A stretch of 64,000 nucleotides of DNA. It comes from Tetraselmis striata (taxonomy: Eukaryota; Chlorophyta; Chlorodendrophyceae; Chlorodendrales; Chlorodendraceae). Below the pieces are notes generated by a model, which made no database searches, was not told the origin of the DNA, and saw only the letters and a program-made list of their open reading frames with translations. Positions 32,701 to 43,830 of this stretch are shown in pieces. The first letter of the stretch is position 1, and every line of letters begins with the position of its first letter. Made by a program: the position numbers and the translations under genes. The stretch lies in assembly GCA_006384855.1 (NCBI GenBank), contig VCJN01001745.1:23185-87184 (forward strand). The letters are read 5' to 3'.

Positions 32701-35700
32701 ATTGTGGTGGGGACCCCTATGATTTTTTTTCGGTTGGTCCGGTGCATGGGTTCGAGACGGCCTGTCACTCCGAGGAGGCGCAGATGGGACAGTTGTTGGG
32801 AGAAGGCCTCCCGGGTCGCGGGGGAGAGGGGTTTTGCTCGGTGTTGTGTGCGGAGGCCGACCTGGTGATGCGGCGGTGCGGGGCAGCTGAGCCGGCGGCA
32901 TGCGCTCCCCGCCCGGCGTGACAGGTACATGACATGGGACGGTACCAAGTTCCCAACGCCAGCGCGCATGCAGCAGGACCTCGCCTCGCGCGGGCGGCAG
33001 ATGGTGGTCATCGTCGACCCGCACGTGAAGCGCGACCCCGGCTTCGCGATGCACAAGTACGCGGAGGAGAATCACCTCTACGTGCGCAACAAGGACAACG
33101 ACACCTTTGAGGGGTGCGCGCAAGCCCGCTCCCCCCCCCCCCCCCCCCCCATCCCCCCATCAAGTTTAGATAAGTAAACAACAATAAGTCTACTTATTAG
33201 TCGACGCCCGCGCACTAATACGCCGATATGAGTCCTAAAGGTGCAGTGGCAATCATATAGTCAAGAATTGTTTTGTCACATTTTTCCTGAGAGTACATCA
33301 AGGTGCTGTCAAGCCAGAAACATGTCAATCATTTGCTACCAGATTGCCCATGGACCAATCATCATTTTTTTATCATCCTCATCTGTTATTATTCTATAAT
33401 ACAAGTATGTGCACATACATACTCACGTATGTATATGTGTCTGTAATTTATACCTGCTCTCTCGGATTACAATTGGCTCCTTTCTGCTTTGTGATGCTCT
33501 GTGGGATTGCTCTATTTAGCTGGCAGTGAGTGCCTTGCGTGGGGGTACCAGATTGCCCATGGACCAATCATCATTTTTTTATCATCCTCATCTGTTATTA
33601 TTCTATAATACAAGTATGTGCACATACATACTCACGTATGTATATGTGTCTGTAATTTATACCTGCTCTCTCGGATTACAATTGGCTCCTTTCTGCTTTG
33701 TGATGCTCTGTGGGATTGCTCTATTTAGCTGGCAGTGAGTGCCTTGCGTGGGGGTGCTACCGCAAAGGGGCGACACAGTGGAGCTGAGCAACCCCCCCCC
33801 CCCCTGCCCCCCCCCCCCCCCCCCCCCCCCCGCGCCCGCCGCGTGGGGTCCCGCGCAGCTGGTGCTGGCCTGGCTCCTCCTCCTACCTGGACATGATGAA
33901 CCCCGCCATCCGCGAGTGGTGGGCCGAGCAGTTCCGGCTGAGCAACTACCCTGGCTCCACGTCGCACCTCTACGTCTGGAACGACATGAACGAGCCCTCT
34001 GTTTTCAACGGCCCGGAGGTCACCATGCAGAAGGTGGCCCCCCGCGACCTCTCCCCCACAAACCCCTGCTGTGCCGCCCGCCGCACATCCGCCATGTTGG
34101 CCGCCATCCGCCGTCTCTCTCGGCCCTCCTAATCTCCGGCCAACCCTAACACCCCAACTGTGGCCGCAGGACAACATCCACTACAGCCCGCTGGGCGACG
34201 TGGAGCACCGCGACGTACACAACGCGTACGGCATGTTCTACCACAAGGTTTGCCTGTTCCTCCTCGCCCGCCCCAAACTGCGCGCCCTGCAGCCCGTGTC
34301 ACCGTGGAGCTCTGACCCCCCTCCCTGACGCCTCTGCATGTGACAATCGGCAGGCGACGGCGGACGGGCTGGCGCTGCGCGGTCAGGAGGTGCACGGCCC
34401 CGATGGGGACCGCCCCTTTGTGCTCTCCCGCGCCTTCTTCGCCGGCACTCAGGTGCCCCCCCCCCCCCCCCTTACACACAATGCGCCCTTCATTTCACCG
34501 CTAACTGCGCAAGAAACTGTACAAGTGGGGTCGCGGTACTATGAACACAGCGAATAAGAATCTGCCCGACCTGCCAGAGATCAGATCCAGACAAAACTAT
34601 AGCGGAGCTATAGGGAATGCATATTGAGTTTGCATGCAAGCCGAATCCGAGCCTTATAATAAGGGTTCTTGCAGATATGTGGGCACCGGTAGATAACACT
34701 GTTTGTAATTAAGCTGCATGCCACTCGATTTATTCCTTTGGCATTATAGCAAACAGCAATGAATACACACATTTATAAATCTTATCGTATAAAAATGCCC
34801 AGCTTTTTTTCCTCGCTGAATCTGCTTGCTTTGTGGGGATGTGTGTATTGCATCGCTCTGTGCTGTCGCCGGCCTTGTGTCGCATCGTGCCCATGGTAAC
34901 GGTGTGCTCCGCGGCACCCTTTGCGCCGCCCGCGCAGACTATCGGGCCCATCTGGACCGGCGACAACACGGCAGACTGGGACCACTTGCGCGTGAGCGTG
35001 CCGATGTGCCTGGCGCTGGGCATCACCGGGCTCACCTACAGCGGCGCGGACGTGGGCGGCTTTTTCGGCAACCCCGACGCGGAGCTCATGACGCGCTGGT
35101 ACCAGGTCGGCGTGTTCTACCCCTTTTTCCGCGGCCACGCGCACCTGGAGACCAAGCGGTACGCACGCCCCACCACCCGCCGGCCCCTCTGTCCATATCA
35201 TACATAAGCAAGCTTCTCGTTCGCGCATAGGAATGAGAAATTAGATTCAAAACAAAAAGTCACCCCCTCTTACTTGAAGAGGAACAATGTATTGAATAAA
35301 CAGAATTCCAGGAATGCATCACGGACTGATCGGCACAATGTTGCAACATAATATGTTTGGCCCCTGAAGGACACCTAAATGCAAGCTTGAATTACCTGTC
35401 GATTGTCCGCGATTAATGTACAGGCTCTAGTGCGCTTGATCCGCTGCTGCCTTGTAACAGTGTGCTGATGCTGTGGGAGCCCATTAAAGAGCAGGGGTGG
35501 CTGAAGGGTCGGTTATCTGTGTATAGCCACACTCCGAGGGGGGGTTTTTTTAGCAGAGCGCCCTTTCGGTCCAGCTGTGACACCCGTTCACACCAGTGGC
35601 GTGTCAGTGCTTGAATGGGACTAAGTGACTAGGCGGTTGACGGCATTGAGCTGTGAGGCGGTACGCTCCGTCACACGCACGCCATAGCCATAGCGGTTTG

Positions 35701-37003
35701 AGTGCTGCCCATTGGGGTGGCCTTCCGAGGACCCGGAATCGCGCGGTTCCATCAATTTCGGGTGCCGCTGCACCTCCAAGAAAACAATTATTAGGTGCCC
35801 ACCCAAAGTAAATACGTATACGTAGCCAATGCATTCTCCGAAGTTGAGGCAGTTTCCAGCGAGTCTTTTGTCGCTGCTTTCTTATAGCGATTCATAATCA
35901 TAAGTATAAGATAAGTATAAGCAATGGCCGGGTCGGATGGGCATGACGCCCTCCTTGCCGCCACGCGGCACCCACCGCCTGCTTGACCCACCGTGCGGCC
36001 TCGTCGCCCCGCCAGGCGCGAGCCCTGGCTCTTTGGGGAGCCCGCCACCACGCACATCCGCGCGGCGCTTCGGCTGCGCTACCAGCTGCTGCCCACCACG
36101 TACACCCTCTTCCGCGCCGCCAACATCAGCGGCGCGCCCGTCATGCGCCCCCTCTGGTACGAGTTCCCCGACGAGGAGGACACCTTTGCCGGTGAGTGGG
36201 GCGACTGCCTGAAGCGCCTCCCCCCTCCGCCGCATCCGTGCCCGCCCCACTGCCTGCTGCAACTCGTGACCGCCCCCCCCCCCCCCCCCCCCCCCCCCAA
36301 CCCCCGGCCCGCAGAGGACGAGGAGTTCATGTTTGGCCCGGGCCTGCTCGTGAGGCCGGTCCTCAAGGTGCGCGCCCTGCGACGAGTGTCGCGCATTCTC
36401 TTGAGCTGCAATGAGAGTAGTCACAGTAGTCGTAGACAGGATGTTGAGTTTTTCATATATTTTATCATAATGTTTACTGCTATATGACCGCTTGAGTCTG
36501 TTGAAGACGAATTAGAAGGCTGCATCGGGTGATGCCCCTGCTAACATCCAAAAGCTGGGTGCGCTCAACCTTTCTTTTATGAAGGGAAAAGTGAGAATGT
36601 ACGCTCCCGTTCCCACTGCTGGTGGCTACCCTCTCCCCGTCGACGGCCGCCCCGCGTGTCCCCCATGCAGGCGGGCGCCAAGGAGGCGGAGGCCTTCCTG
36701 CCGGGCGGCGGGCCCTGGTACAGCTTCTGGGACGGCATTGAGGTGCAGCGGCCCAGCGGTTGGCTGACCGGCACACAGTCGCGCTTCAAGGTGCGGCCCC
36801 TCCTTGCCGCGGAGCCGCGCATCGGGGCCGGGCTCACTCCGCCAGAGCCCCCCTCCGCCTCCGTGACCCCTCTCACGTGGCACTTGATTCATCACGCGGG
36901 CGTGATGCTAGGGCCCCTCGGGTCTCTTTCCGCAAGTCGGAGTCCAGATTGAAGCCACAGAACTTTGACCATTCTGGGAGTGTTTCATGTTGTGTGTGTC
37001 TGT

Positions 37004-37034
<31 letters not shown>

Positions 37035-38134
37035 GATGGGGCTTAATGTCACCACAGCGCTGCCATGCTGGCCTTGGCGTGTACAATGCATTGGCCCTTC
37101 TTATGCTGCCCCCCCCTCCCCCGCACAGGTCCCCGTCACCATGGACCGCATCCCGCTGTACCTGCGCGGCGGCCACATCACGGTGCGCCGCGACCGGCCG
37201 CGCCGCAGCACGGGCGCCATGGCCGCGGACCCGGTCACGCTGGTCGTCGCGCTGGATGCCGCCGGCGCCGCCGCCGGCGACCTGTACCTGGACGACGGGC
37301 ACAGCTACGCGTTCCGCAGGTGTGGCGAGTTCCTCCCTGTGGCCAGACAGCCACGAGTACCTGCAGGCACTGGTGGAATCCCTGTGTTTTGGCGACGTTA
37401 TTACCACGACATTCCCCTCACTCTCTCTGTCCATACTATAACCATGCTATGGGTTGGCTATGTTCTTTTGTCAACCCCCCCCCCCCCCCCCCCTCATTCA
37501 CAAAGCGAAAAAGTGTTGAGATGTTGATGTATATCAGAATATTTAATGGACACTGTTGCCATGTTGAAAAACCCATCGCGTTGTTTTTTCTGCTGCCGGG
37601 ACAGGAAAAAATGGGAAGTATTTTTCTGTGATTATTGGGACCCGCGATCCCAATTTTATGACCGCACGCAAGCTCCGTTCCGCTGATGATACCGCATCAT
37701 CAGGGGAATGGAGCACAGCAGTAGGGTTTTCGGGGCCTGGATCGCAATTTGTTGGAATCGGGAGCGCTGCATGTGTCTGCGCCCTGCTTACTGCTACATT
37801 GCCTCCCCTCCTCCCCCTCCTCCTGTATGGCAGGGGCGAGTTTCTGCACCGCGCCTTCACCTTCGCCAACGGCCACCTCACCTCCTCGAGCGCCGACCCT
37901 GGCGCCAGCGCCGCCTTCACCTCGCCCGTCACCATCGAGCGCATCCTCATCCTGGGCCTCGCGGACGGCCCCGCGGGCTGGACAGCCACCGTGGCGGGCG
38001 GCCGCCCTCTGACCGCCACGCCTGGCCCTCTGCACATGGAGCCTGCCCTGCCCGACTCTGCGCTTGTCATCCGCAAGCCAGAGCTTAACATCGGGCAGGA
38101 CTTCTCTATTGCCTTCAAGCGTGGTGTCAACTGA
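29061..38134 (+). CDS. GANAB: Glucosidase II catalytic (alpha) subunit, GH31, complete 16-exon gene
   Basis: ER enzyme that trims the two inner glucoses from N-glycans for calnexin/calreticulin quality control. Exons: 29061-29159, 29880-30314, 30524-30686, 31182-31311, 32158-32399, 32552-32618, 32925-33113, 33859-34033, 34170-34247, 34354-34452, 34938-35158, 36016-36191, 36315-36367, 36671-36790, 37129-37319, 37834-38134. All are GT-AG and in frame: 912 aa, the usual family length. Residues 1-26 are a signal peptide; [10 protein letters not shown] follows, as in the family. [10 protein letters not shown] and FWLNTAEM mark the N-terminal beta region; VLWLDIEH (367-374) opens the barrel; WNDMNEP (482-488) carries the nucleophile D484; TGDNTADW carries the acid/base D568; FFRGHAH precedes exon 12. 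No KDEL-type signal, as expected since the beta subunit retains it. Nearly every intron carries poly(C) or is C-rich; intron 7 has an identical 209-bp tandem duplication. Confidence 0.97.
29706..29736. repeat. Poly(G) tract in glucosidase II intron 1 (31 nt)
   Basis: The longest uninterrupted homopolymer in the window and one of two G-oriented tracts in this gene (the other is 31940-31957, intron 4). It lies far from the donor. Confidence 0.95.
33337..33755. repeat. Identical 209-bp tandem duplication in intron 7
   Basis: 33337-33545 and 33546-33754 show no difference by eye. The unit runs from TACCAGATTGCCC to TTGCGTGGGGG. TACC also occurs just after the second copy (33757-33760), so microhomology may have mediated the event. 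Each copy holds a short open frame, which is a by-product. Confidence 0.95.
36994..37034. repeat. (TG)n microsatellite
   Basis: TG repeat with two TCTG variants in glucosidase II intron 14. Confidence 0.9.
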
Positions 38135-38175
38135 GTCACCCCACAATCCTGAGACTACACCCCGCTTTACCTTTC

Positions 38176-38180
38176 TGTAA
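38176..38180 (+). terminator. TGTAA polyadenylation signal of the glucosidase II gene
   Basis: TGTAA 42 bp after the stop codon, at the distance usual for green algal genes. Confidence 0.6.
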
Positions 38181-38704
38181 GTAAACACGTTGCCCGTGCA
38201 CCTTCCAGGCATATCCTGGCAACGCTTGCCCCTTGCCTACTTGTCAAGGGCTAGCAACAGCGCGGCCAATGTTGCGGCACCCGCGAGCGTGTGTGTATTG
38301 CACTCTGCTGAACCACAGGACAGCTGCTTGCTGTTGTTGCAAACGGGCATCAGGTCAAACAGCAACAACAGCGCCATGGGTGCTGGGTATAGATATGCCA
38401 GTACAGGTCTAGGTGAATACCCGAAGTCAAGGGCCGGGCTACAGTCGACGGCAGTGGCAGCGCAGTATAGCTATTGCTATTCCCGTCCGCATCAATTCAT
38501 GCTTACCGCAATGTGAGCGGCCTCATGGATATGCTGATTTTTCTGCGCTAGCATTATAATTATCTGCCATGTGTCATCGGTAATGTTATTGGTTCCATGC
38601 CGCCCCATGCTTCGACACATCCGCGATTCAAATGGCAGGAGAAAATTACTCATTTTGAGGTTTTTACCTCAAGTTGTAAAGGTTTTCAACTCTAGGGTTT
38701 TGAG
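38181..38704. other. Intergenic, no gene recognised
   Basis: Contains small hairpins (TTGAGG...CCTCAA at about 38656-38673) but no gene. Confidence 0.4.
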
Positions 38705-38890
38705 CCGGACGTTCGCTGCGGACTATATGTAGCGCGCTTTCACCTGAGTACTATTGCAGTCCAGTAGCTCCCAGGGCTTGTGCAGCTCCCTAATAGCTGG
38801 CGAGCGCGAGGTGAAGTGGCTGAGCACGGTCACCACTGCCTTGTTGTCCTGATGCAAAAGCACCTCGCAACCGCGCAGAAGCGGCAAGGC
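38705..38890 (-). pseudogene. RNase H relic of a retrotransposon
   Basis: Translating the minus strand gives LLHQDNKAVVTVLSHFTSRS, then PAIRELHKPWELLDCN and VKARYI followed by a stop and SAANV. This matches the RNase H pattern of DIRS and related retroelement polyproteins (DN-A, SRSP-ELR-LW-LLD, ARYI-SA-N). About 60 codons only, with a stop inside the conserved block, so it is an isolated fragment. It differs in sequence from the RNase H at 56.9-57.3 kb. Confidence 0.7.
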
Positions 38891-39085
38891 CCTAGCATGC
38901 GTGAGGCCCTAGCATGAAGGCTAGGGCATCCAAGGGCCTAGCGTGTGCGAAAACTCCCACGCTGAGGAAAGAACCTTCAACCACCTCTTTATGGTATCTT
39001 AGATTTTTGTGACGTCACAACTCCACACGCTAGGAACCCGGAGGCCCTAGGCTTCACGCTAGGGCCTCATGCGGCCCTAGCCTCA
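38888..39085. repeat. Cluster of GGCCCTAG/CTAGGGCC repeats
   Basis: GGCCCTAG or its complement occurs at least seven times, in both orientations, in about 200 bp (near 38887, 38905, 38921, 38934, 39042, 39058, 39073). Function unknown. Confidence 0.7.
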
Positions 39086-39495
39086 CGCGACGGCAGCTGC
39101 CACCGCATAGGGTGCAGTGCCGCGTGTAGGGCTCGACCGAACCCTGGCACACTTTAGGGTCTATCTGTTCTAGGGTCACGGGATGGTAGGTTATCCATAC
39201 CCTGATCACCTGCCCTACCCACCTCGTGTGGGTACCACATACATTGTCCAAGAATGCTCCAATTTTCCAGTCGAAGCTCTACACGCGGCACTGCACCTTA
39301 CGCGGTGGCACGGCTTACGAGTCGTCGTAATCGCTTAGCACCGAGTTGCCCGAATATTGAGTCGAAGCAGTAGATTGCCCCGATTCGCGGCTAGAAGGTT
39401 TGCGTATGGCCTCGCTACTGGTCGCAAATATCGTGATATATAGTTGCAACCGACCCAAATCGGGCCCACTGAGCCGCAAATCTAAATATTACATC

Positions 39496-39526
39496 GCGCA
39501 AAACATGTGTTGTGCATGTTTTGCGC
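39496..39526. repeat. 12-bp-arm hairpin
   Basis: GCGCAAAACATG (39496-39507) and CATGTTTTGCGC (39515-39526) are perfect inverted repeats around a 7-nt loop. Confidence 0.9.
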
Positions 39527-39530
39527 AATG

Positions 39531-40702
39531 TACATGCGGCCCGCAAATATGTGGCTACCCGGAAATCAAACGAACATAGCGTAGCAAGTGATCAACATGA
39601 AGAGGCCGTCGCGACAGCGGCATGATTGCACAGTCTCTAAAAGCGCGGCAGGGGCACCCGACGCAAATACGCCATGCGCGGTCGCGAGTCCACCCCATAT
39701 CCCACCGTAGCGCGCTTCAAACTCGCGATGGCTCGGCACGAAAGCCCAAGACTAGTCGTGGGGGTTGTAGTGGTATGGGAGGACCTACCTATTTGTCGGT
39801 AACATTGCGGTGAAGTGCCCAAGGTCCGGCCGATGGCGTCCGGCGCTGCATTGCGCCCCATCATTGGTCACTCGGGACGACATGGGGTTGCTCCCCAGTC
39901 CCCACACCCACCGCCGACCCGCACATCATTTAGTACCTTGACCGATCGGGAGCACGGTTCAATTCACGCTCTGTGGCACACGAGTGGCGAGGAGGCTGGG
40001 AGATAGCGTGGTGCAAGCGGAGACTGTATTCTGTGGTTGCTACCAAATGGGGTGTCACTTTTCGCATGGCCAGCCGCAACCCGAAACCATCGAACCTCCC
40101 GGATATTTGCGGTTCGTACTACGAGAAATTCAGTAATCGTGTGGATATTTATGACTGCGGTTACGACCAGGGTTGCGCACAAGTAGTGCCGGACTTATGG
40201 TGCCGGCATAACATAAGTGCATAACATATAAGCTCTTTGTTATGGCCAAAGTCCGGCCGCTAACCCAACAGAAACAGCGCATAAACATCATAAGTAGCAT
40301 AAGTTCCACGTTAGAACAGTTGTATTTTTTTGAACCGGTGAACCACATCGAGAACCCTCGGGGATGCCGAAGCCCGCGCCGCTATAAGCAGGCTATTATT
40401 GCTGTTGGTACCCTTGGGGGCAATCACCGGGCTAGGGCGTAAAGCCCGACAAAGCGGCAGAGCCGCGAACGCGACAGCATCGGTCGCAGAAATTCAAATT
40501 CAAATTCAAATTGAATTAGAACGTGCTGAGTTGCTGCTCTCTACTACCCAAGCCGAGTTGTTTTTAGGATGTGCTTTATTATCCCACTGCGATTGGTACC
40601 CTAGGTATGAAGTAACTTGACAGTTGAATCAGCGATGCGTCGATTTTTCAGAAAGTTTTTAAAGCACGGGTTCTATATCACTGGCCTACAGTTCCATGAA
40701 TT
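39531..40702. other. No gene recognised
   Basis: Short open frames only. Contains an (ATTCAA)n run at about 40492-40517, and the segment from about 40615 is repeated near 44200. Confidence 0.4.
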
Positions 40703-40803
40703 GCATTGCCAGCGCTTTGAAGTACCAACAGCGAGCGTTCGCATTGCCAGCGCTTTGAAGTACCAACAGCGAGCGTTCGCATTGCCAGCGCTTTGAAGTA
40801 CCA
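40703..40803. repeat. 38-bp minisatellite, ~2.6 units
   Basis: Units start GCATTGCCAGCGCTTTG at 40703, 40741 and 40779 (partial). A single related unit is at about 44287. Confidence 0.9.
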
Positions 40804-40855
40804 GAGTTTTTTTTTCCATTACCAGAAGCGAGTAGCGAGTACCAATTTAACTCAT

Positions 40856-41066
40856 AGCCTCCCAACCGTGAGATCGTAATCGGACGGCTGTGTAATTAAG
40901 GACCGTGGGCGGGTGGGTGGGCGGGTGGGTGGATTATAGTACTTAGTAGTACATTCCAGTAGATAAGCGCTTGAGTCATGCACCTATAGGCCCGATCCGC
41001 TGTGCACTTTACGGGTACCCGCACGGCAATAAAGCTCGCCGCCGAAAAATCGACGCTTCCCTGGAT
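40856..41066. repeat. Dispersed ~210-bp repeat, copy 1
   Basis: Direct repeat of 45967-46178, from CCTCCCAACCGTGAGATCG to AAAAATCGACGCTTC. Internal landmarks: TGTAATTAAG, GGGCGGGTGGGTGG, TAGATAAGCGCTT and a GGGTACCCG block. No target duplication or terminal inverted repeat was found. Confidence 0.75.
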
Positions 41067-41128
41067 TACGGATGCAGCTTCCGACCTTCCTCTTGTTCGC
41101 CGCGCCCCTCCTTCCAACCGCTCGGTAT

Positions 41129-41152
41129 CCCCCCCCCCCCCCCCCCCCCCCC
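41129..41152. repeat. Poly(C) tract, 24 nt
   Basis: Uninterrupted C run on the plus strand just upstream of the CPWC-protein remnant. Confidence 0.9.
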
Positions 41153-41192
41153 GTGGCGGAGGTGTCGTGTAAGGTGTCTTGCTGAAGCGTGA

Positions 41193-42500
41193 TTGTCCAT
41201 GGTGGGTGTGTTATTTTTAGGTAGGGTTGTTAGAGGAGCTGGGCTTGGTTACGATGGGTTTGAGGGATTGTCGGGGAGGAGTGTATGTAGCCATCCGATA
41301 GAGTGTCTTTGCAATTTTCTACATAGTAGACGGGTCACATGCGGGTCGCATGCTGAGCTGGGGGGTGGAGGAGGTTTGTCCGGGGGTTGTATGGGGCGGA
41401 GGGCCATGAGACGTTGGACGGATTCTATTGTAAGTTTGTGCATGGTACCGCTACTAACGGCTCACTGTGACATGGACGATTTTAATCGGGCACGGGCAGC
41501 CTTGTTTACGGAGGGAGTCCAGCAAAGGTTGGTACTTTTGGTAGATGAGAGCGTGCATGGTGGCATGATTGAGATCAATATAATATTTGAATTCGATTGC
41601 GTGTAGTTTTTGGACTGCTCTAGGATCGCTGCATGGAGTAATGGTTTATGTGGCCGGGTCCCCGTCGAATTCGATGATGCGCATTGCGTCCGGCTTGCAA
41701 TGTTTGGGGCGGAGGTGGGGAAGGGGGTGGGGGTTAGCATGGTCGTGGGGAGCAAGATGGGTGCTTGGGCGGCCTCGGCTCTTCGGTTTCCCCTTCGTGG
41801 GCTTCTGCCATGCGGTTACTTTTGTTGGCGCACCGATGAGCATATATTGTTGATATGCTTGGCCTAGCTAGCAACTCCAGCCACTATCCATGCCCATGGT
41901 GCTTGGTGGTCACGGGCCAGCTTAATCTCACCCATGCACAGCTCAAGGCAGCGGGAGTGGAGGATCGCACCATCGAGCACATGGTCATGTGCGGCCATGT
42001 GCCGCCGCCGCCGAAGGCGGATGGCACACCCGGAGATCCATTCACCTGCACAGCCAACGGGCAGATCAGCAAGAAGGCCACCAAAACTCTGCTAGCCCGA
42101 TGGGAGCCGCTCTACTGTGGAGACATCATCACTTCAGACACGGCCAAGCCAGAGCGCTCAGAGGCATTGCGTCTCAGGTGGCATCAACATCGCTATGGCG
42201 CCTCAGAGATGTCGGGGCCGTACCTGCCATTCATCATCTTGGAGCGCGGCATCGCCGCGACAGCCTCCACGTGGTCATGTGCATCGTCCCAACCCTCTTC
42301 AGGGCAACGCTATTAGCGCACATGCACACAAGCCACGCACGGGATGTGTACACATGGGTGTGGGACGCGCTACAGATCGCCATCTCCAAGGACACGGCAG
42401 TGCAGACATCATCGGGCATGGCGGCAAAGTTAGGGACAGAGAGCTGGCCGGGCACTACATTCATGCATCCTGAAAGTCGCCATTACTGCACACGGAAGAG
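41193..42500 (+). pseudogene. Transposon-like protein remnant with CPWC motif
   Basis: Several plus-strand frames carry pieces of what looks like one protein. 41855-42316 reads MLGLASNSSHYPCPWCLVV, then a long stretch with CTANGQISKK and a Trp/Arg-rich part; a shifted frame continues with SLHVVMCIVPTLFRATLL (near 42260-42320). The pairing of a LGL-S-S-YPCPWC segment with a later D/S-LH-V/L-R/C-I segment recalls uncharacterised transposon-derived proteins seen in several eukaryotes; I cannot name the superfamily. The upstream frame (41193-41606) and 41587-41867 may be its N-terminal part. At least two frame breaks, so inactive. Confidence 0.5.
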
Positions 42501-42999
42501 GGGTTCAGGCGCAGCGCAATTAGTGTCGGACCAGGCAGGCATGGGGTGCGGCACTGCCATCCGTCAATGTCGGCAACTCAGAAGGGTAAGGGCAGTTTAC
42601 GCGAGCAGCGTGGTAGGACTGCACTGCCGGCAAGCGCCGTGGCCATCGTCGAGCAGTTGTGTCGCTATGGCCATGACGGACATACAAGCAAATCATATGT
42701 CCCTCTCGCTAGCTCCGTTCGCCCACGTCAACAACCCGGTAGCATCCGTCTGAACCGCCTTGTTGCGCGTAGAGGACTGGGCTTGAACCCCGTACGTAGT
42801 TGCGCGGCACCCAGTGTCCGGCAAGCATGAAAACCACGGCTGCATGCCACAACTCCCGACAGTCAGCGGCGCGCCGAATAGACGCGAAAAAGGCGAGATC
42901 ACGGGGCGAAGGGCAACACCGCATTGACGGCCGTGCCGGACGCGACACGCAAATAACTGGCAAAGGTGATCTACCTATGGAATTGTGAGACAAGGCCTC
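42501..42999. other. No gene recognised
   Basis: Open frames on both strands lack recognisable motifs. May be the tail of the CPWC element or spacer before LINE-C. Confidence 0.3.
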
Positions 43000-43830
43000 C
43001 CGGGGCACGAAAGCTCGCACGAATGATATCGTGTTTTTCCGTTTGTATATCGGGTACCCCGTAGTGCCCTGCCGGTAGTCGCAACTGACAAGGTATAATG
43101 TACTAGCGAGTGTGCCGTGTTGTCCACAACTTCAGTACGCAGTTCATGAGAGCGATGTGCTAGTAGTGGCCGCATTTGACCGGGGAGCCCCGTTTGTATA
43201 GTAGACATGTGACGGCCGTGCACCATGCTAGTGGGTTGTACAAGTAATTAGGCAGGTTAGCCATATGCTGGAAGAGGGTATGCATGGCTGAGGTGGTGCT
43301 CTCCGGAAGCAACTATTTGAGGATTTCGTTCGGGAATAAGTCCAGGCCTAGAAATTTTCCCGTGCTGAGGAAGCGTTTGGTCTCATGCAGCAGGGCGCTG
43401 GAGTATTGGAACCCGTCGCGCGGAGCTTCAGATCTAAGGGAAGTCCCCGTTTAGTACGCGGTCCGGTTGTTTGTGGCGGCCAAGTGCAAGGCGAGGACAT
43501 ATAGGTTACGGTGGTCCGGGAGCGCCTGTGTGCTTATTGCGTAGGCGCCCTTACGGACAGCGCTCATGAGGCCATCCGCCCGATGGCCTTCCTGCGAAAC
43601 GAGGCACGCTTCCGTAGATATTTTGTACCCGGGAAGGAGGAGGCGCCAATCTTTGCCGAGCGAGATTCGGACGCTTTGTTTCTGTGAGAATGATGATGTC
43701 TAGACACTCCATGAGCATGTGTTTGTGCACGTCATAGAGGGTAATTTCTGAGCCTCGGAGATTGAAAGTTGTGAGGGTCGCCGGGGGGTCCGGAGGGCGA
43801 GACTTTTAGTTGTGGAGGGGGGACAGGGAC
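43000..43830 (-). pseudogene. LINE-C fragment: AP endonuclease and start of reverse transcriptase
   Basis: Minus-strand reading from 43.8 kb: LTTFNLRGSEITLYDVHK, MECLDIIILTETK (endonuclease opening with the TET signature), then after a frame change WRLLLPGYKISTEACLVS and HRNLYVLALHLAAT. Further on (43.26-43.02 kb) YKRGSPVKCGHY, a stop, HIALMNCVLKLWTT matches the KKGD-x-YRPI-L motif that opens LINE reverse transcriptases. The remainder of the element is absent. This is an APE-type LINE, unlike LINE-A and LINE-B. Confidence 0.7.

Larger units (their letters stand above)
30690..37493 (+). repeat. Series of intronic poly(C) tracts in the glucosidase II gene
   Basis: C runs at 30690-30706 (3 nt after the donor), 31134-31148, 31317-31338 (5 nt after the donor), 32628-32652 (9 nt), 33131-33150 (17 nt), 33791-33803 and 33807-33830, 34456-34471 (3 nt), 36273-36298 and 37475-37493. 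All lie within introns. Confidence 0.95.

Noticed and set aside
33344-33738. Two identical small open frames
   Set aside because: They are the same intron sequence duplicated in tandem, not genes.
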